From contig WAEK01000008.1 in assembly GCA_011634665.1 (NCBI GenBank), forward strand, positions 2,349,501 to 2,413,500: a stretch of DNA of 64,000 nt, read 5' to 3'. Below, piece by piece: positions 35,806 to 46,646 of the stretch. The position numbers were made by a program, and so were the translations under genes. The DNA comes from Mortierella sp. BCC40632. Its lineage: Eukaryota > Mortierellomycota > Mortierellomycetes > Mortierellales > Mortierellaceae. The notes beneath the pieces were generated by a model. That model had not been told where the DNA came from. It searched no databases and was given only the letters and a program-made list of their open reading frames with translations. The stretch's first letter is position 1. Every line of letters begins with the position of its first letter.

Positions 35806-37044
35806 TGAACCCGAAAGGAACAGAAACTGGAGAGAGAGAGAACCAGGCAGCGAGTGTGTTAGAGAGAAAGTGAGAGACAGCAAAGCGGGCAAAGGGTGGC
35901 AGGCGTCCACTAGCATGTGCCTTCAGAGCGGAGCATCTGGCAAAGGTCGTTCTAAACGGGCAAGGCATCCCGTGGTGAGACTCCTTGGTGCCTGCAGTTC
36001 AAAGACAGCGTCTGGCAGCAGTCCATTCGACCGTGCAAAAAAAGGTTGTTCAGGCCGAGATAAAAAAAAAAAAAAAAAAAAAAAAAGAAAGTAAGAAATA
36101 ACAACAGGAACAATTCCAAACGGCGACAGAAAACCAGGTTGGGCCAATGCAGAGCGGGGCAGCAAGCCCAGAGTGGGGACAGCCGAGCCAGAAGGGAAAG
36201 AAGGGTATGAGAGACTGAGCCAGCAATGCTCTCTTGCTGTTAAGCTCTAGTTTTCCACGGTATGAGGCTGCTGGATCGATCGTCTCTGTGGCAGTCGCAT
36301 CCCCAGGGATGGCATTTCCTTCAGGAGCATGCCAGGATGCCAGGGGTTAGTCAAGCTGGGGCAGGGTGGGAGGCAGAAACGGGATGCAGACGGGCACCGG
36401 CAGGCGACTGGGAAGAGAGTATCCGAGTACACTGAGTCTTTTCTGGCGAGTCCCATCCCTCCCATCTCATCCTATGTTTATGACCCGTTAGGGTTGAATG
36501 ACCGATCGAAAGAGTCGTTGATATTAAACGGCCTCGAGGCCAGGGACACAAGGCCTTGTGCTGTCGTCCTCTAGCAATACGTTACCAAACCGACTCAGAC
36601 GGCGGCCGAGGCGGCTCTGCGGTCGCAGTACCTCCAACGACTACGTCCTCGCCCTTTCTTCCCTGCACGACGACTAGTTGAGCAAAAACGGCGAAACAAA
36701 ACACAGGCCGCGCCTTCGTTGTTGCTCGTTGCCGTTAAAATAACCACAGTTGCCTCTTTCTTTCCCTTTTTCTTTTTTTTTTTCTCCTCCTGTTCTGGAT
36801 TGCCCCTGTCCAGACCCCCACACTTGTTGTTCTCCCCCCAGGCCATTTCGACCCCCTCTTCCTCACCGCGCCGATCATACACCTTTCTCACCCCGCCCAA
36901 TCTTTTTTCCTCACCTTTGACCACATCCTCACGCTCCACCTACCTCCAGCGTCACACCCTCCGCTTTTCCACTCTCACTCGTCCCATCTCCATCTTACAG
37001 GCAGCCATGACAAGTCAAAAGGCTGCATCCCACATCGGGAAGAT
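31702..37044. other. large gene-poor region
   Basis: Over 5 kb lack a recognisable gene. Open frames (for example around 33318-33662 and 33992-34816) are not conserved-looking. It contains A19 (about 31797-31815), A23 (33355-33377), (CT)n (35761-35797), A25 (36062-36086) and a GTT repeat near 33293-33305. The last 300 bp before the transporter are C/T-rich, like a leader, and end in a possible acceptor TTACAG near 36995-37001. Confidence 0.5.
36062..36086. repeat. A25 tract
   Basis: A run of 25 A within the gene-poor interval. Confidence 0.95.
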
Positions 37045-39214
37045 ATGGAGTATTATCACGACGATAAAGACCGTACCCAGGCCTTTGGCGATGAGGAGCA
37101 GCAGCATGAGAACCACGTCGAGGATGACGATGATGCTCGCTCTGAGGTCTCGTACCACGGTCGATTCCCCTTCCTTCACAGACATCGCACTGCAATCAAC
37201 CACTTGATCTTCTTCCTCGTCTCCACTGGTCTCTTTTATCCCCGCTGTCATCATGCGCAAGGAGGGTAACGTCCTTGTTCTCTCTCTTCTCTATGGTGCC
37301 ATCGTCTGGTGGCTCATTGTCAGGAACTTGCCCTCGGGCACTGCCTCGAAGCCTATCCGTGTTCTCTGGAACTTGGGTGCGAAGGTGATCGAGAGGATGC
37401 CCAAAATCGTCGTTCGTGTCATTGGTTATGGCATTCCCCCAGTTGCCCTGATTCTCACTGCTGCCCTCCGCGCTGACGATGCCAACGGCACCCGTGTCCA
37501 GCGTTTGATTTCGTGCCTGGGACTTGTTGTCCTTCTCTGCGTTACTATCCTCTTCTCCAAGGTGAGCATCCTCCAACCTCTCTCTCCCTTTTTTCCTCTC
37601 CCCACCAGCCCAAGGACCTCGCTTCCTCTCCACCCCTCTCTCTCGTGCCATAGTACACGCCAGTCGGTCCAAAAAGGGGCGCTCAATTGGCCTTTTGGCC
37701 CTTTTCCTCTCTTTCTCTCCTCTGTCATCCTTCTAAATTTGAGCTGCACAGGAAAGCATCGATCGGACTCTGCAACGGCACTCTGTTCCTCTGGCCGATC
37801 CACCCAGACATTTGCCATGCAGGAACTAGCGTCCAGTTGGCTCATCAGTCATCCGTCATCTGCATTGTCCATCAGATCGCACTCTCTTGTGGCTGCCATG
37901 CATATCCTCACGTCATCCCCCCCCATACACACAGACCCTTCTCGCAAGCGTTGCTCCCAAATGGTTGCTGCAACAACCTGCAATAGAGCAAGAGGAACTC
38001 ATTCTTTTTTTACTTATTCGCTGTGCCTAAAAACAAACAAACAATAGAACCGCCGTGCTATCTCGTGGTCGATCGTATGGACCGGCATCTTTTATGCAGT
38101 ACATCCTTGGACTCTTGATCATCCGCTGGTCGGTTGGTTACGAGGTCTTCCGGTTCATTGCCCAGCAGGCTGAGAACTTCCTTTCCTATGCCGCACAGGG
38201 TCGCGAGTTCATCTTTTGGACCTAACTCGTTCATGCTCAATAACGAGCGGGTCAATCTTTGAGGGCTCGTTTGCCATCTCGGTCTTGCCTGCTATTATCC
38301 TCTTCGCCGCCGTTATCCAAGCCCTGTACTACTACAACATTGTCCAGTCCGTTGTCGCTTCTATGGCTTCCATGGTCATTCACATTATCGACATTTCCGG
38401 TGTCGAGTGTGTTGCTGCCTGCGCTGCTCCCTTCGTCGGCATGTCAGAGGCCTCCATGTTGGTTGGTCCTTCGTCTCAGAGATGACCGAGGCTGAGTTGC
38501 ACCAGGTCCTGACCTCCGGTTTTGCTACCATCTCCGGCTCCGTCTTCCTTGGTCTCTTGACCTTGGGTGCTGATGCGACGGCGCTTTTGACCTGCTGCAT
38601 GATGTCCGTTCCCTGCGCCATTGTTATCTCCAAGATTCGCTTCCCCGAAGAGGAGGAGCCATTGACTAAGGGTTCGGCCGTTGCCCCCGCCAGCAAGGAC
38701 CGCGAGTCGAACTGCATTCACGCTGTCTCGAACGGTGCTATCTTCGGTATCAAGCTTTTGCATTGTCATTATTGCTGTGCTTTGGCCGTTATTTCGCTCC
38801 TTTGGTCTCGCGAACGGACTCTTGGGCTGGATCTTTGCCTTCTACGGTGTCGATATCTCGATCGAGAAGATTGCCTCCTGGATCCTCTACCCCTTGGCCT
38901 GGTTGATTGGTATCCCCAGTGCAGACCTGATGCCTGCCGCTGAGGCCATGGGTATCAAGTTCATCCTCAATGAGTTTGCTGCCTTTGCCCAGTTCGCCAA
39001 GATCCAAGGAAGTTTGAACCCCCGTACTGCTTTGTTGACGACCTATGCCATGGCCAGTTTCGCCAACATTGGATCGATCGGTACCCAGATCTCGCTTTTC
39101 CTTACTTTGGCCCCTGACCGTGCTGACGCTATTGCCCGTCTCTCGTTCTCGGCCTGTCTTGCCGGTTCAGTCTCGACCTTGATCTCGGCCTGCATTGCTG
39201 GCATTGTCTCCTAA
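37045..39214 (+). pseudogene. CNT: concentrative nucleoside transporter (CNT family), frame-disrupted
   Basis: CNT proteins move nucleosides into the cell with protons or sodium. Conserved blocks are clear but spread over all three frames: an acidic N terminus, ILYGA-type helices, then SFAISVLPAIILFAAVIQALYYY, GVECVAACAAPFVGMSEASML, MTEAELHQVLTSGFATISGS and ASFANIGSIGTQISLF. One intron (37562-38047) is phase 0. Six single-base breaks are needed to connect the blocks. Four are TTTT runs that need TTT (37234-37237, 38090-38093, 38214-38217 and 38756-38759). One is an extra base in 38254-38260. One is a missing base near 38468. Corrected, the protein would be about 559 residues, normal for CNTs. 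No nonsense substitutions were seen between breaks. It is either a young pseudogene or a consensus with homopolymer errors. The true start may lie in an upstream exon. An AATAAA follows at 39532. Confidence 0.75.
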
Positions 39215-42098
39215 GCAATCAAGGGCCATGAAGCCAAACCAGAAGGGACTCAGTGGAACGAGTGGGGAAAGATACTAAGGACAGCCACACGCGCGCAAAG
39301 AAAGAGCTCTTTCCAGGATATTTCTGGCTCTCGAGTTATAGATGGCTCTCTCTCTCGTGCTCTCGTTCGCCTTGGTCTTTTTGTTTTGTTTTGTTTTTCT
39401 CTTCTCTCTCTCTCTTCTATACATACCTTGACGAACCCCTTCCCCTCTCTCTCTCCCTCCCTCCCGTGTCACTGTTGTCAACTGCTGGAGATTCCCCGCA
39501 GACAACCGCTCTGCATACTAGTACATCACCTAATAAAATACCTAGAAAACCATGTATCTTTTTGTAACAAATGGATAGTCCTGTCACACTTGGTCCAAGA
39601 TGAAAATTATCTCCCACAAGAGGGTCCTGCATGAGACCTCGTAAATTGGGAGAGGTTAATCGACGAAGACATCCCGTAGTTTTTCCCTGGATTGATATCC
39701 TCGCTATGTCTCGTCCTCATACTCTCATCAGTCCGTGTTCATGAGCACCCTCTGCAACCCTCCAAATGACCCTCTTGGATGAACGCAAATGTTTCTCGCG
39801 TTCATACAACCCGTAGCTCCAGGGTGGTTCACCGGGAATGAGGCTAACACGGGTCAGACAAACGTTACAAGGGCCACTGTCCAAAGGATATGTTTGAAAA
39901 TGAGGCTTGGAACCCTTTGAATAGTTTCTCCGACTGGCTCTGATCAGACTAGGGGTAACAACCTGCCATCCAGCCCCTGCCTATTCATAGGGTGCGTCTG
40001 TCGTCACCTGTTCTTTTAATTATGCATTTGAAAAGAAAGGGTCCAAAGACAGAATGTTCTCCCAAGCTTGCTCGAACCCGACCAAGAAAACGTGGACACA
40101 AACAAAACAGCCCGTCCTTCACCCCTGCTCCGCACTGACCTTTGCCCGCACCCTTGTGTGCAAACCCGGGTAGAGATTTATGGCGCCTTCATCCCAACAT
40201 GCTTTTCAGTCCAAATCAGACATGATACGAATAAAGAGGGCGAGAGAAAGGGTTATGATGGGCAGGCTAATAGGAAGACCCTGTCCTGAGCGGAACAGGG
40301 TCTATTGCCCGCATTTTCCGGATTAACAGACTCTCTAGACGCGATTGTGTCAAGAAGTTGTGTTACCGAGGGGGAGCCCTTGCCTACTGTAGACTAACCA
40401 TCTTAGACATACAACAGTAGGTTAAAGGAATATGCAACAGCCAACCGTCATAGTCAAGGTGAACCGTACTACATGACTGGAAGGTACTTTGGCGAGTGAG
40501 TAGAGACAAAGGGCTAGTGAACGTCAAAGGATGGAAGAGTCCCTTCCCGCGAGGCCACCGAGGTCATTGGGGCGCGGACCTTTCAATTTAAAAAAAAGCC
40601 GAGGTGCCACAAGTTTTCCGGCCATCCCTATTTCTTCTCTCCCACAACACGCTCCCTCTCTTTCTTTTCTTTTTCATCTTTTCTTTCTCTTTTTCTTTCT
40701 CATCTTTCTTTTCTTCTTTGCTTCTCTCTCTTTCTCTTTCACTAGTTGCTCGTTCTTCATTCGCCCTTGCTCTATCCTGCTCGCACTTGTCTCCTTTCCT
40801 CGATCTCACTTAAATCGCCTCACACATACTTCCTCTCTCACCTTTTCGCACTCTCCTTTGCTAACAAACGTATTCCGAAGAACACCGCCAGCCCCTCCTT
40901 AAAATCCTCACCATGGCTCCATCTTGATGGCGGTGTCTACAAAGACAAAACGCTTACTTGCCGCACTATCCATTCTTCCAGGTAGACAAACAGTACCTTT
41001 GTTTTGTTCATTTGACCAAGGGAGTCTTTTCAGGCCAGAGCACTCTTCACCTCCTTACATCCTTGATTCATGAACGCAGGCACCCACCTCCTAAATACCC
41101 TTCCTCTTCATTATTTGAGTACCTTGCGATCTACGAGAGAGAAAAGGGGAAGGAGGAGAGGGCGAGTGGAAAGAACATTTTCTTCTCTCCCTCCCCTACA
41201 CACAAACACCTTCCCCTTCCTCGCTCGTTCCATCCTCCGTTCCACATCTCTGGCTACAGAAAGGGTTGGCCCTTGAAATAAGAGAAAAGACTGCGAGGGA
41301 GGAGGGGAGGAAGGGGCAGATATTTGAATCTACAAGTGTCCGGGGGAGAACATAAAAGCTTGTGTGGACCAAGTAGCGGGTCGTCATAGGGGGCCAGCTC
41401 GCGTCTCGGGGACCAACTACCACTATAAATGAAAGAAACGGTCAGCGTCATGGTTCCCGACCTGGTTGGAACACAACATCGCGACAGGGGACCCAGTGAA
41501 AGGATCATTTTGCTCTGTTGTCATGAGCTGAATCTGTCTGCTGGGAATGTCTTCTGTGTTCCTGATTGTGCTTTTGAGCTGGTGGTGGAGAGAGAAAATG
41601 GCATGTGGTTCTTCTCTCTTTTTTTTTTTTTTTTTTTTACCCATGGATATTTTTTTCGACGGGATAGCCGACCTCGGACATCACATCTCCGAACCAGTAC
41701 AGGGACTTTGTTGGATCAAAACAATGAGGCAGTGAACAGTGTGCACCTCCGTGGGTCATCTTTCGGACAGTGGCAGCCACATGCCCTTGCCCTTACCCCC
41801 ATTCTCCAAAAGGGCTCATCCAACAGCCTCCTGTCTCACAATGACCGTTGCCTAGCTTAATGGTTGTAGGCTCACCAGGGTCTAGAGCGAGGTCCTGTTT
41901 ACACACGTACCCCCGCCGTGTGTGTAACTTTCCGAGCGTCGCACACTGAGACCTTTTCCTTTTTTTCCTTTTTCTTTTTTTTCTTATAAAGAAGTGCAAT
42001 GTACCTGTTCTTCTATCGATTCTCCTTGATTGACCCTTCCCCTCTTTCTCTTTCTCTCTTTCTTCTATTCTATTACATAGCTGCAGTACTCCTGAATA
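39215..42098. other. intergenic region between CNT and DOMON-b561
   Basis: AATAAA at 39532-39537 is a possible polyadenylation signal for the transporter. A T19 run lies near 41620-41638. No conserved coding sequence is seen. The open frames at 40531-40902 and 41429-41860 are low-complexity or shadows. Confidence 0.55.
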
Positions 42099-43846
42099 AT
42101 GCTATTACTCCATTGTGCAAGCACAGGCCCAGCAGCAGCTTTGCTCATCTCAGCTCTGCATCTCGGCCACTATCTTTTTCCAATCAACCAAACATGATCG
42201 AGTTTAGTCTTTCCTCCAGAGTGACAGCTGGTTGGATTGCCGTTGGCATGGGTGGAAGTCCTACCTATGGCCAACAACGATCTCGCTGTAAGTCTTCTCT
42301 CTCTATCTCTTCCCCTTCCTCTCCCTCTCTTCTCTCTCTCCCACCCTGTTTTCCCTCTCTCTCTCTCTATCTCTCTCTATCTTTCTCTCTCTTTCTCTCA
42401 CTATCTCTTTCACTCACTCTCCACTCACTCTCCACTCCCACCGTTTTGTCTTTTCTATTTCACCTTCGACATGAAGCTTTTGGTGCAATACTGTTCACAG
42501 TCAATGACCCCACCACTAAAATGACCTTTTGTTATCGTTCTCTTCACCGACTGTTAGATTTGCTGGCCAGTGAATTCAGGGGCAGTGATCTCGCGCCGCA
42601 TGGCACCAAGAAATACCTTGCCAACGGTTGTCGCGGGACCCGTACCATTCCAGGTCCAAGCTCCCAAGTCCGGGTTCTTGACCAGTGCAGATCAATTTAC
42701 CTGTACGTTCACACGTCCGTTGAACTTGACCCAATCACCCATCTCGGCAACGGCCTCGAGCATCAATGTGATTTATGCTGTGGGGTTGGTTCCTGTGGAA
42801 GGAGGTGAAGATCCTCAGACGGCTTCTCTTCGCAAGCATGCGTTCACAGGCACGGGCTCCTTGACGATCCAAAAAAAAAGGATGGTTCTAGTTCGGACAA
42901 TCCGGTCACAACGCCTACCAACCCGGGAACAACCAATCCCGGTAGTGTCGATGATGCTATTGCCAGACAAGAACGAGCTGCTCAACTGATCGGGGCCCAT
43001 GGTAAAAACAAAAAAACCAATCTTCCTTTTATTCTACAGAACAAAAAAAAAAAAGCGCGTGGTTATCTAACCAATCTATGGGCTTTTGTATCGCCCTTTC
43101 GAATCTCTACGGAACTACACTAGGCGTAATGATGGCATTGACGTTCCTACTGATCCTGCCATTGGGTGCCATGCTGGTGAGATTCTTTGGCCATGTCCAA
43201 AAAGTCTTCCGATTTCATCGCCCAGTTCAGGTGACTGGGTTCCTTCTTGCCCTGGCTGCCTTTATCTGTGCTATTGTCGCTGTCTCCTCAAGTTCCCGTA
43301 GTCATTTCTCAGGATCTGCTCATGCTGTCATTGGTATCATTCTCGTCTGTGCGGTCGTGTTTCAGGTCGCTTTGGGTGTGTTCATCTTTGTGACCTTCAA
43401 CCCTGACCGTGATCCACCCAGCTATGTGATCCCGACATGGATGGATGCATCGTCTTTGGGGATACTCGGTCTTGATCCTCGGCTTGGTCCAGGTCCATTT
43501 GGGCATGACGTTGTATGATGCATGGCCGATGGGTAACGAAGGGGTCTGGATCTTTTACTATATCTGGGTAGCTCTCCTGGGTGCCATCTTTATCTTTGGT
43601 TCCTTTTTCAAGAAATGGTTTATGGGTCGATCAGGCTCGATTGAGGATGACAATCATGCCGAAAAAAGGATTACTGAAATGGCATCGTCCCAAATGCATG
43701 GTGACCATCACGGTGATAAGATGAGTACAAGTGCTCCTGGAAGAGATACGAATGGTTGGGCAGGCCAAGATGACCAGCCTCAAATACTTCCAGGTCGTAC
43801 AGGACCAGTGTTGAGGACCAACAGTGGAAACCGACCTGAGTATTAG
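42099..43846 (+). pseudogene. DOMON-cytochrome b561 domain protein, frame-disrupted
   Basis: These secretory-pathway membrane proteins carry a haem-binding DOMON domain outside and a b561 electron-transfer helix bundle. Visible blocks are a hydrophobic start, QLCISATIF, NMIEFSLSSRVTAGWIAVGMG, WPVNSGAVISRRMA, SINVIYAVGLVPVEGG and HAFTGTGSLTI. After a linker come IGAHG-VMMALTFLLILP, HVQKVFRFHRPVQ, SGSAHAVIG and WMHRLWGYSVLILG, with the b561 histidines. Introns are 42288-42557 and 43002-43123. Breaks lie near 42108-42114 (extra base), 42175-42179 (extra T), 42259-42267 (extra base), the A9 run 42871-42879 (one A short or two over) and an ATGG duplication at 43437-43444. The cytoplasmic tail is intact to the stop, and AATAAA follows at 43971. 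As with CNT, decay and consensus error cannot be separated from sequence alone. Confidence 0.7.
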
Positions 43847-46119
43847 GAGGTTGGAAACCTGATAATAGATGGCTCAAGACAAAGTTGTTGACTTTAAAAA
43901 AAAAAAAAAAAAAAAATGGGCACCACCAATAGCCAAAGCAGACCACCAATTAACTCACAATGCGATACCAAATAAAATTTTTCTATCTATCAGACTATCT
44001 CCCTTGTCGTCTGAACAAACAATTATGACGCCCTAGAGAAGCGTCATTACAGGAGGGGGCTGATCTTTGTGAAAGTTACTGTCTTCAAGCGTTCAGGGAA
44101 TGCGCCATTTTATATCAACAGGACACTCTACGTAGAAGGCGGAGCATGAGGGGGTGTGCACGTAAAAGAGAGAACGAGACAGGGATGATAGTTGAGGGGT
44201 GTACGAGGAGAGCGCGTTTGAGGAGGAGCTAGCCTAGGCGCATTTCACTGAAGCCAGGAGCACACATACACACATACACACACACTCTCTCTCTTGGGCT
44301 AGTAGACTACGGGGCTTATCGGGCGGATAAGGATAACGATACACATGGCTGGTGCGTACCCCCTCAGCTGCCGTCTCGCTCTTCACGTTATGCATGTGTT
44401 TGGTGGAGCGGACTTTATTTCCTATCGCCCTATCGGACCAGGTGTTTAACGAAAATGCTTGCCCATCTCCAAAACGTAAACAGGTGCACCTAAACACCTT
44501 CCTCGAAAAGGTATTTTCTGGGGTACAAGTGACAGATGCCTCTATCACTCCACCACTTAGAAACGACTATTGTTGTTTGCCACCTTCCCCCCCCCCTCCC
44601 TCCGAGAAAGCTCGGGATATTTTCGAGATGAGCCCTAGAACGTCCAAACACCTGACTCTGATCTGGCTTTTTCTTTTTCTTTTTCTTTTTCTCTTTCTCT
44701 CTCTCGCTCTCTTTCCTGCGCCATCTCGCCTCACTTTCGCTTTTTGCTTCCTTTCTCACTCTCTCACCACATCGACACAACAACGTAATCATCCGTTTGT
44801 CGAGTTGAGGGAGATGATATGTCATCGGCTAATACGGGAAGGGGGGAGGAGAGAGAGAGACAGGTGGTCGAAACTGAGTGCTTTCTAAGTGGAGGTGAGC
44901 TAGAGGTATCAGAACAAGTGAATTGGTCCAACATGAGACGAGTAAGTGAACTCAATTCATGGATGGCGATCCACTGACACCCTAACGACTGAAAGACAAG
45001 GGATAAAAAAATGAGCAAGAGGAAGAGGAAGATAAAGAAGAAGAGGAAGAGGAAGCGGATGGCATTAGGGCTCTATTCTCTAAGGACTGAACTTGCAATT
45101 GAAGACGCAGATGGCTTGTCAGTCCTTGTCCCTCCCTCCTTCCCAAAGATTAGAGGAGGAAAGAAAGAAGGGAGTAAAGAAGAACGCAAAGTCCTCCCTG
45201 TCTAATCGTAGAGAGGGGATAATGGGTCCGAGGAACGGTGATTCATTTCCGATCAAATTGCAATGGAGAAGAAAAGATGTGGTTCCTCCCCCCCTCCTCC
45301 CTCCGAGGCAGATCGGTACCGAGAATCGGATTGCTATCGCCCTTTTGTTTTGCATGTCCATGGTCAGCCATTCGGAGAGTTCAAAGGCCTGATTGAGCTC
45401 TGCTCGCGTGGGCGGGCGAGGTCGAGTCCGCCAAGCGTCGAGAGACGCTCTGATCAGACAGAGCGAGACACAGATACAGTCCACAGAGGAGTCCACAGAG
45501 GCAGGAGACCGATTTTCCGCTGGCATGTGCAAAGGAGGCCCGAGATAGGGTCCTCGTCTGAATTAAGCTTTGGTGTTGTGCATATGGACAAAGGAGGGAA
45601 CAATCTTTGAATAACATTTGTTGTTGTATGATATGATGAGCGAAGTGACAACAGAAGAGGGGGGGAGGCACCGTCCATTCGTCATCTTGCGCTCCTAGAC
45701 TTTCCGCCCCAGGGAGAGATGGCGCATATCATTACTCTTTCTGCCGATAGAGAAACTCTACTGCAACACCCTCAATGGCGCATCGCGAGGGTAAAAGAGT
45801 ATCAATGACCTGATCCGCAGGCTGCTGGTACGCTGTGTGGCTGTCGGACCAAAATAAGTGACCAGAAATCAATGAGGGAGCAAGAGACAGTTGAGTTGTT
45901 CCTGCTTCAGTGAGGAATAAGAGGAGGTGGAGGAGGGGACGCAGAAAGTGACCTGTGGACCAGGTCGTTGGAGGCGAGGCCTATATCTCCTTGGGATCCC
46001 TTAGGCCTCCTTCGACCTCCTTGGCCGCGACGGGAGGCACCCCTTTTATACTCTCCTCGCTGAGCAAAGTGGGGTGGAGCAATGTGCAAGGGCGCTGTGG
46101 TGTAGTCTCGCGAGTAAGG

Positions 46120-46163
46120 CGATAATAGTCGGGAGGGAGAGAGAAAGAGACACCACTCGATAG
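46120..46163. promoter_or_regulatory. two HGATAR motifs upstream of the ammonium transporter
   Basis: CGATAA (46120-46125) and CGATAG (46158-46163) match the HGATAR site of fungal nitrogen GATA factors. They lie 73-116 bp upstream of the TATA box. Such sites occur often by chance, so this is suggestive only. Confidence 0.35.
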
Positions 46164-46235
46164 AGTGACAGAGTGTTCAGATACCAGTGGCATGTGTCTG
46201 TGTTCCGTGTGACTGTTGGTAGAATGGCCACGTCC

Positions 46236-46242
46236 TATAAAA
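46236..46242 (+). promoter_or_regulatory. TATA box of the ammonium transporter
   Basis: TATAAAA followed by GGGCGCC lies about 405 bp upstream of the start codon. The interval to the ATG is a pyrimidine-rich leader. Confidence 0.55.
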
Positions 46243-46412
46243 GGGCGCCTATCTTTCCTTGTGTTTCTGTCCACAAAACTTCATCCTTCGCTACCGTTCC
46301 ACTTTGTCCTTGGCCTTGTCCTATCTTTTCACGTTGGTTACTTCACTACCTGACCAACCCGTCTGAACAACCGTTGTTCCTTTTCTCTCCTCTCTCTCTT
46401 TCTCCTCTCTCT

Positions 46413-46416
<4 letters not shown>

Positions 46417-46483
<67 letters not shown>
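46417..46483. repeat. (CT)n tract in the ammonium transporter leader
   Basis: More than 30 CT units lie on the coding strand between the TATA box and the start codon. Confidence 0.95.
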
Positions 46484-46486
<3 letters not shown>

Positions 46487-46646
46487 TGGCCCCTCTTCCA
46501 ATCTCTCTCTGTTCATTGCTCGTGCATTTGTCCTCTGCCTGATCGCACAGCCCCTCCCTACTTCTCCCCTGTATCACCACCTCTATTCTCATCCTCTCAC
46601 CCGTGGTTTCGCTTGCGCCTGCACAGCCACCCTCAACAGTTTCGTG

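Larger units (their letters stand above)
43847..46646. other. intergenic region and promoter of the ammonium transporter
   Basis: It starts with an A21 run (43896-43916) and AATAAA (43971-43976), the likely 3' end of the b561 gene. Between 44000 and 46000 I see no gene. The last 600 bp hold GATA-type motifs, a TATA box and a long (CT)n leader, listed separately. A TATAAAA on the opposite strand (46050-46044) faces away from the transporter with no recognisable gene behind it. Confidence 0.55.

Noticed and set aside
37045..38760. Programmed +1 frameshifting as explanation for the CNT breaks
   Set aside because: Five plus-shifts and one minus-shift in one gene, without any known slippery-stop arrangement, is implausible.
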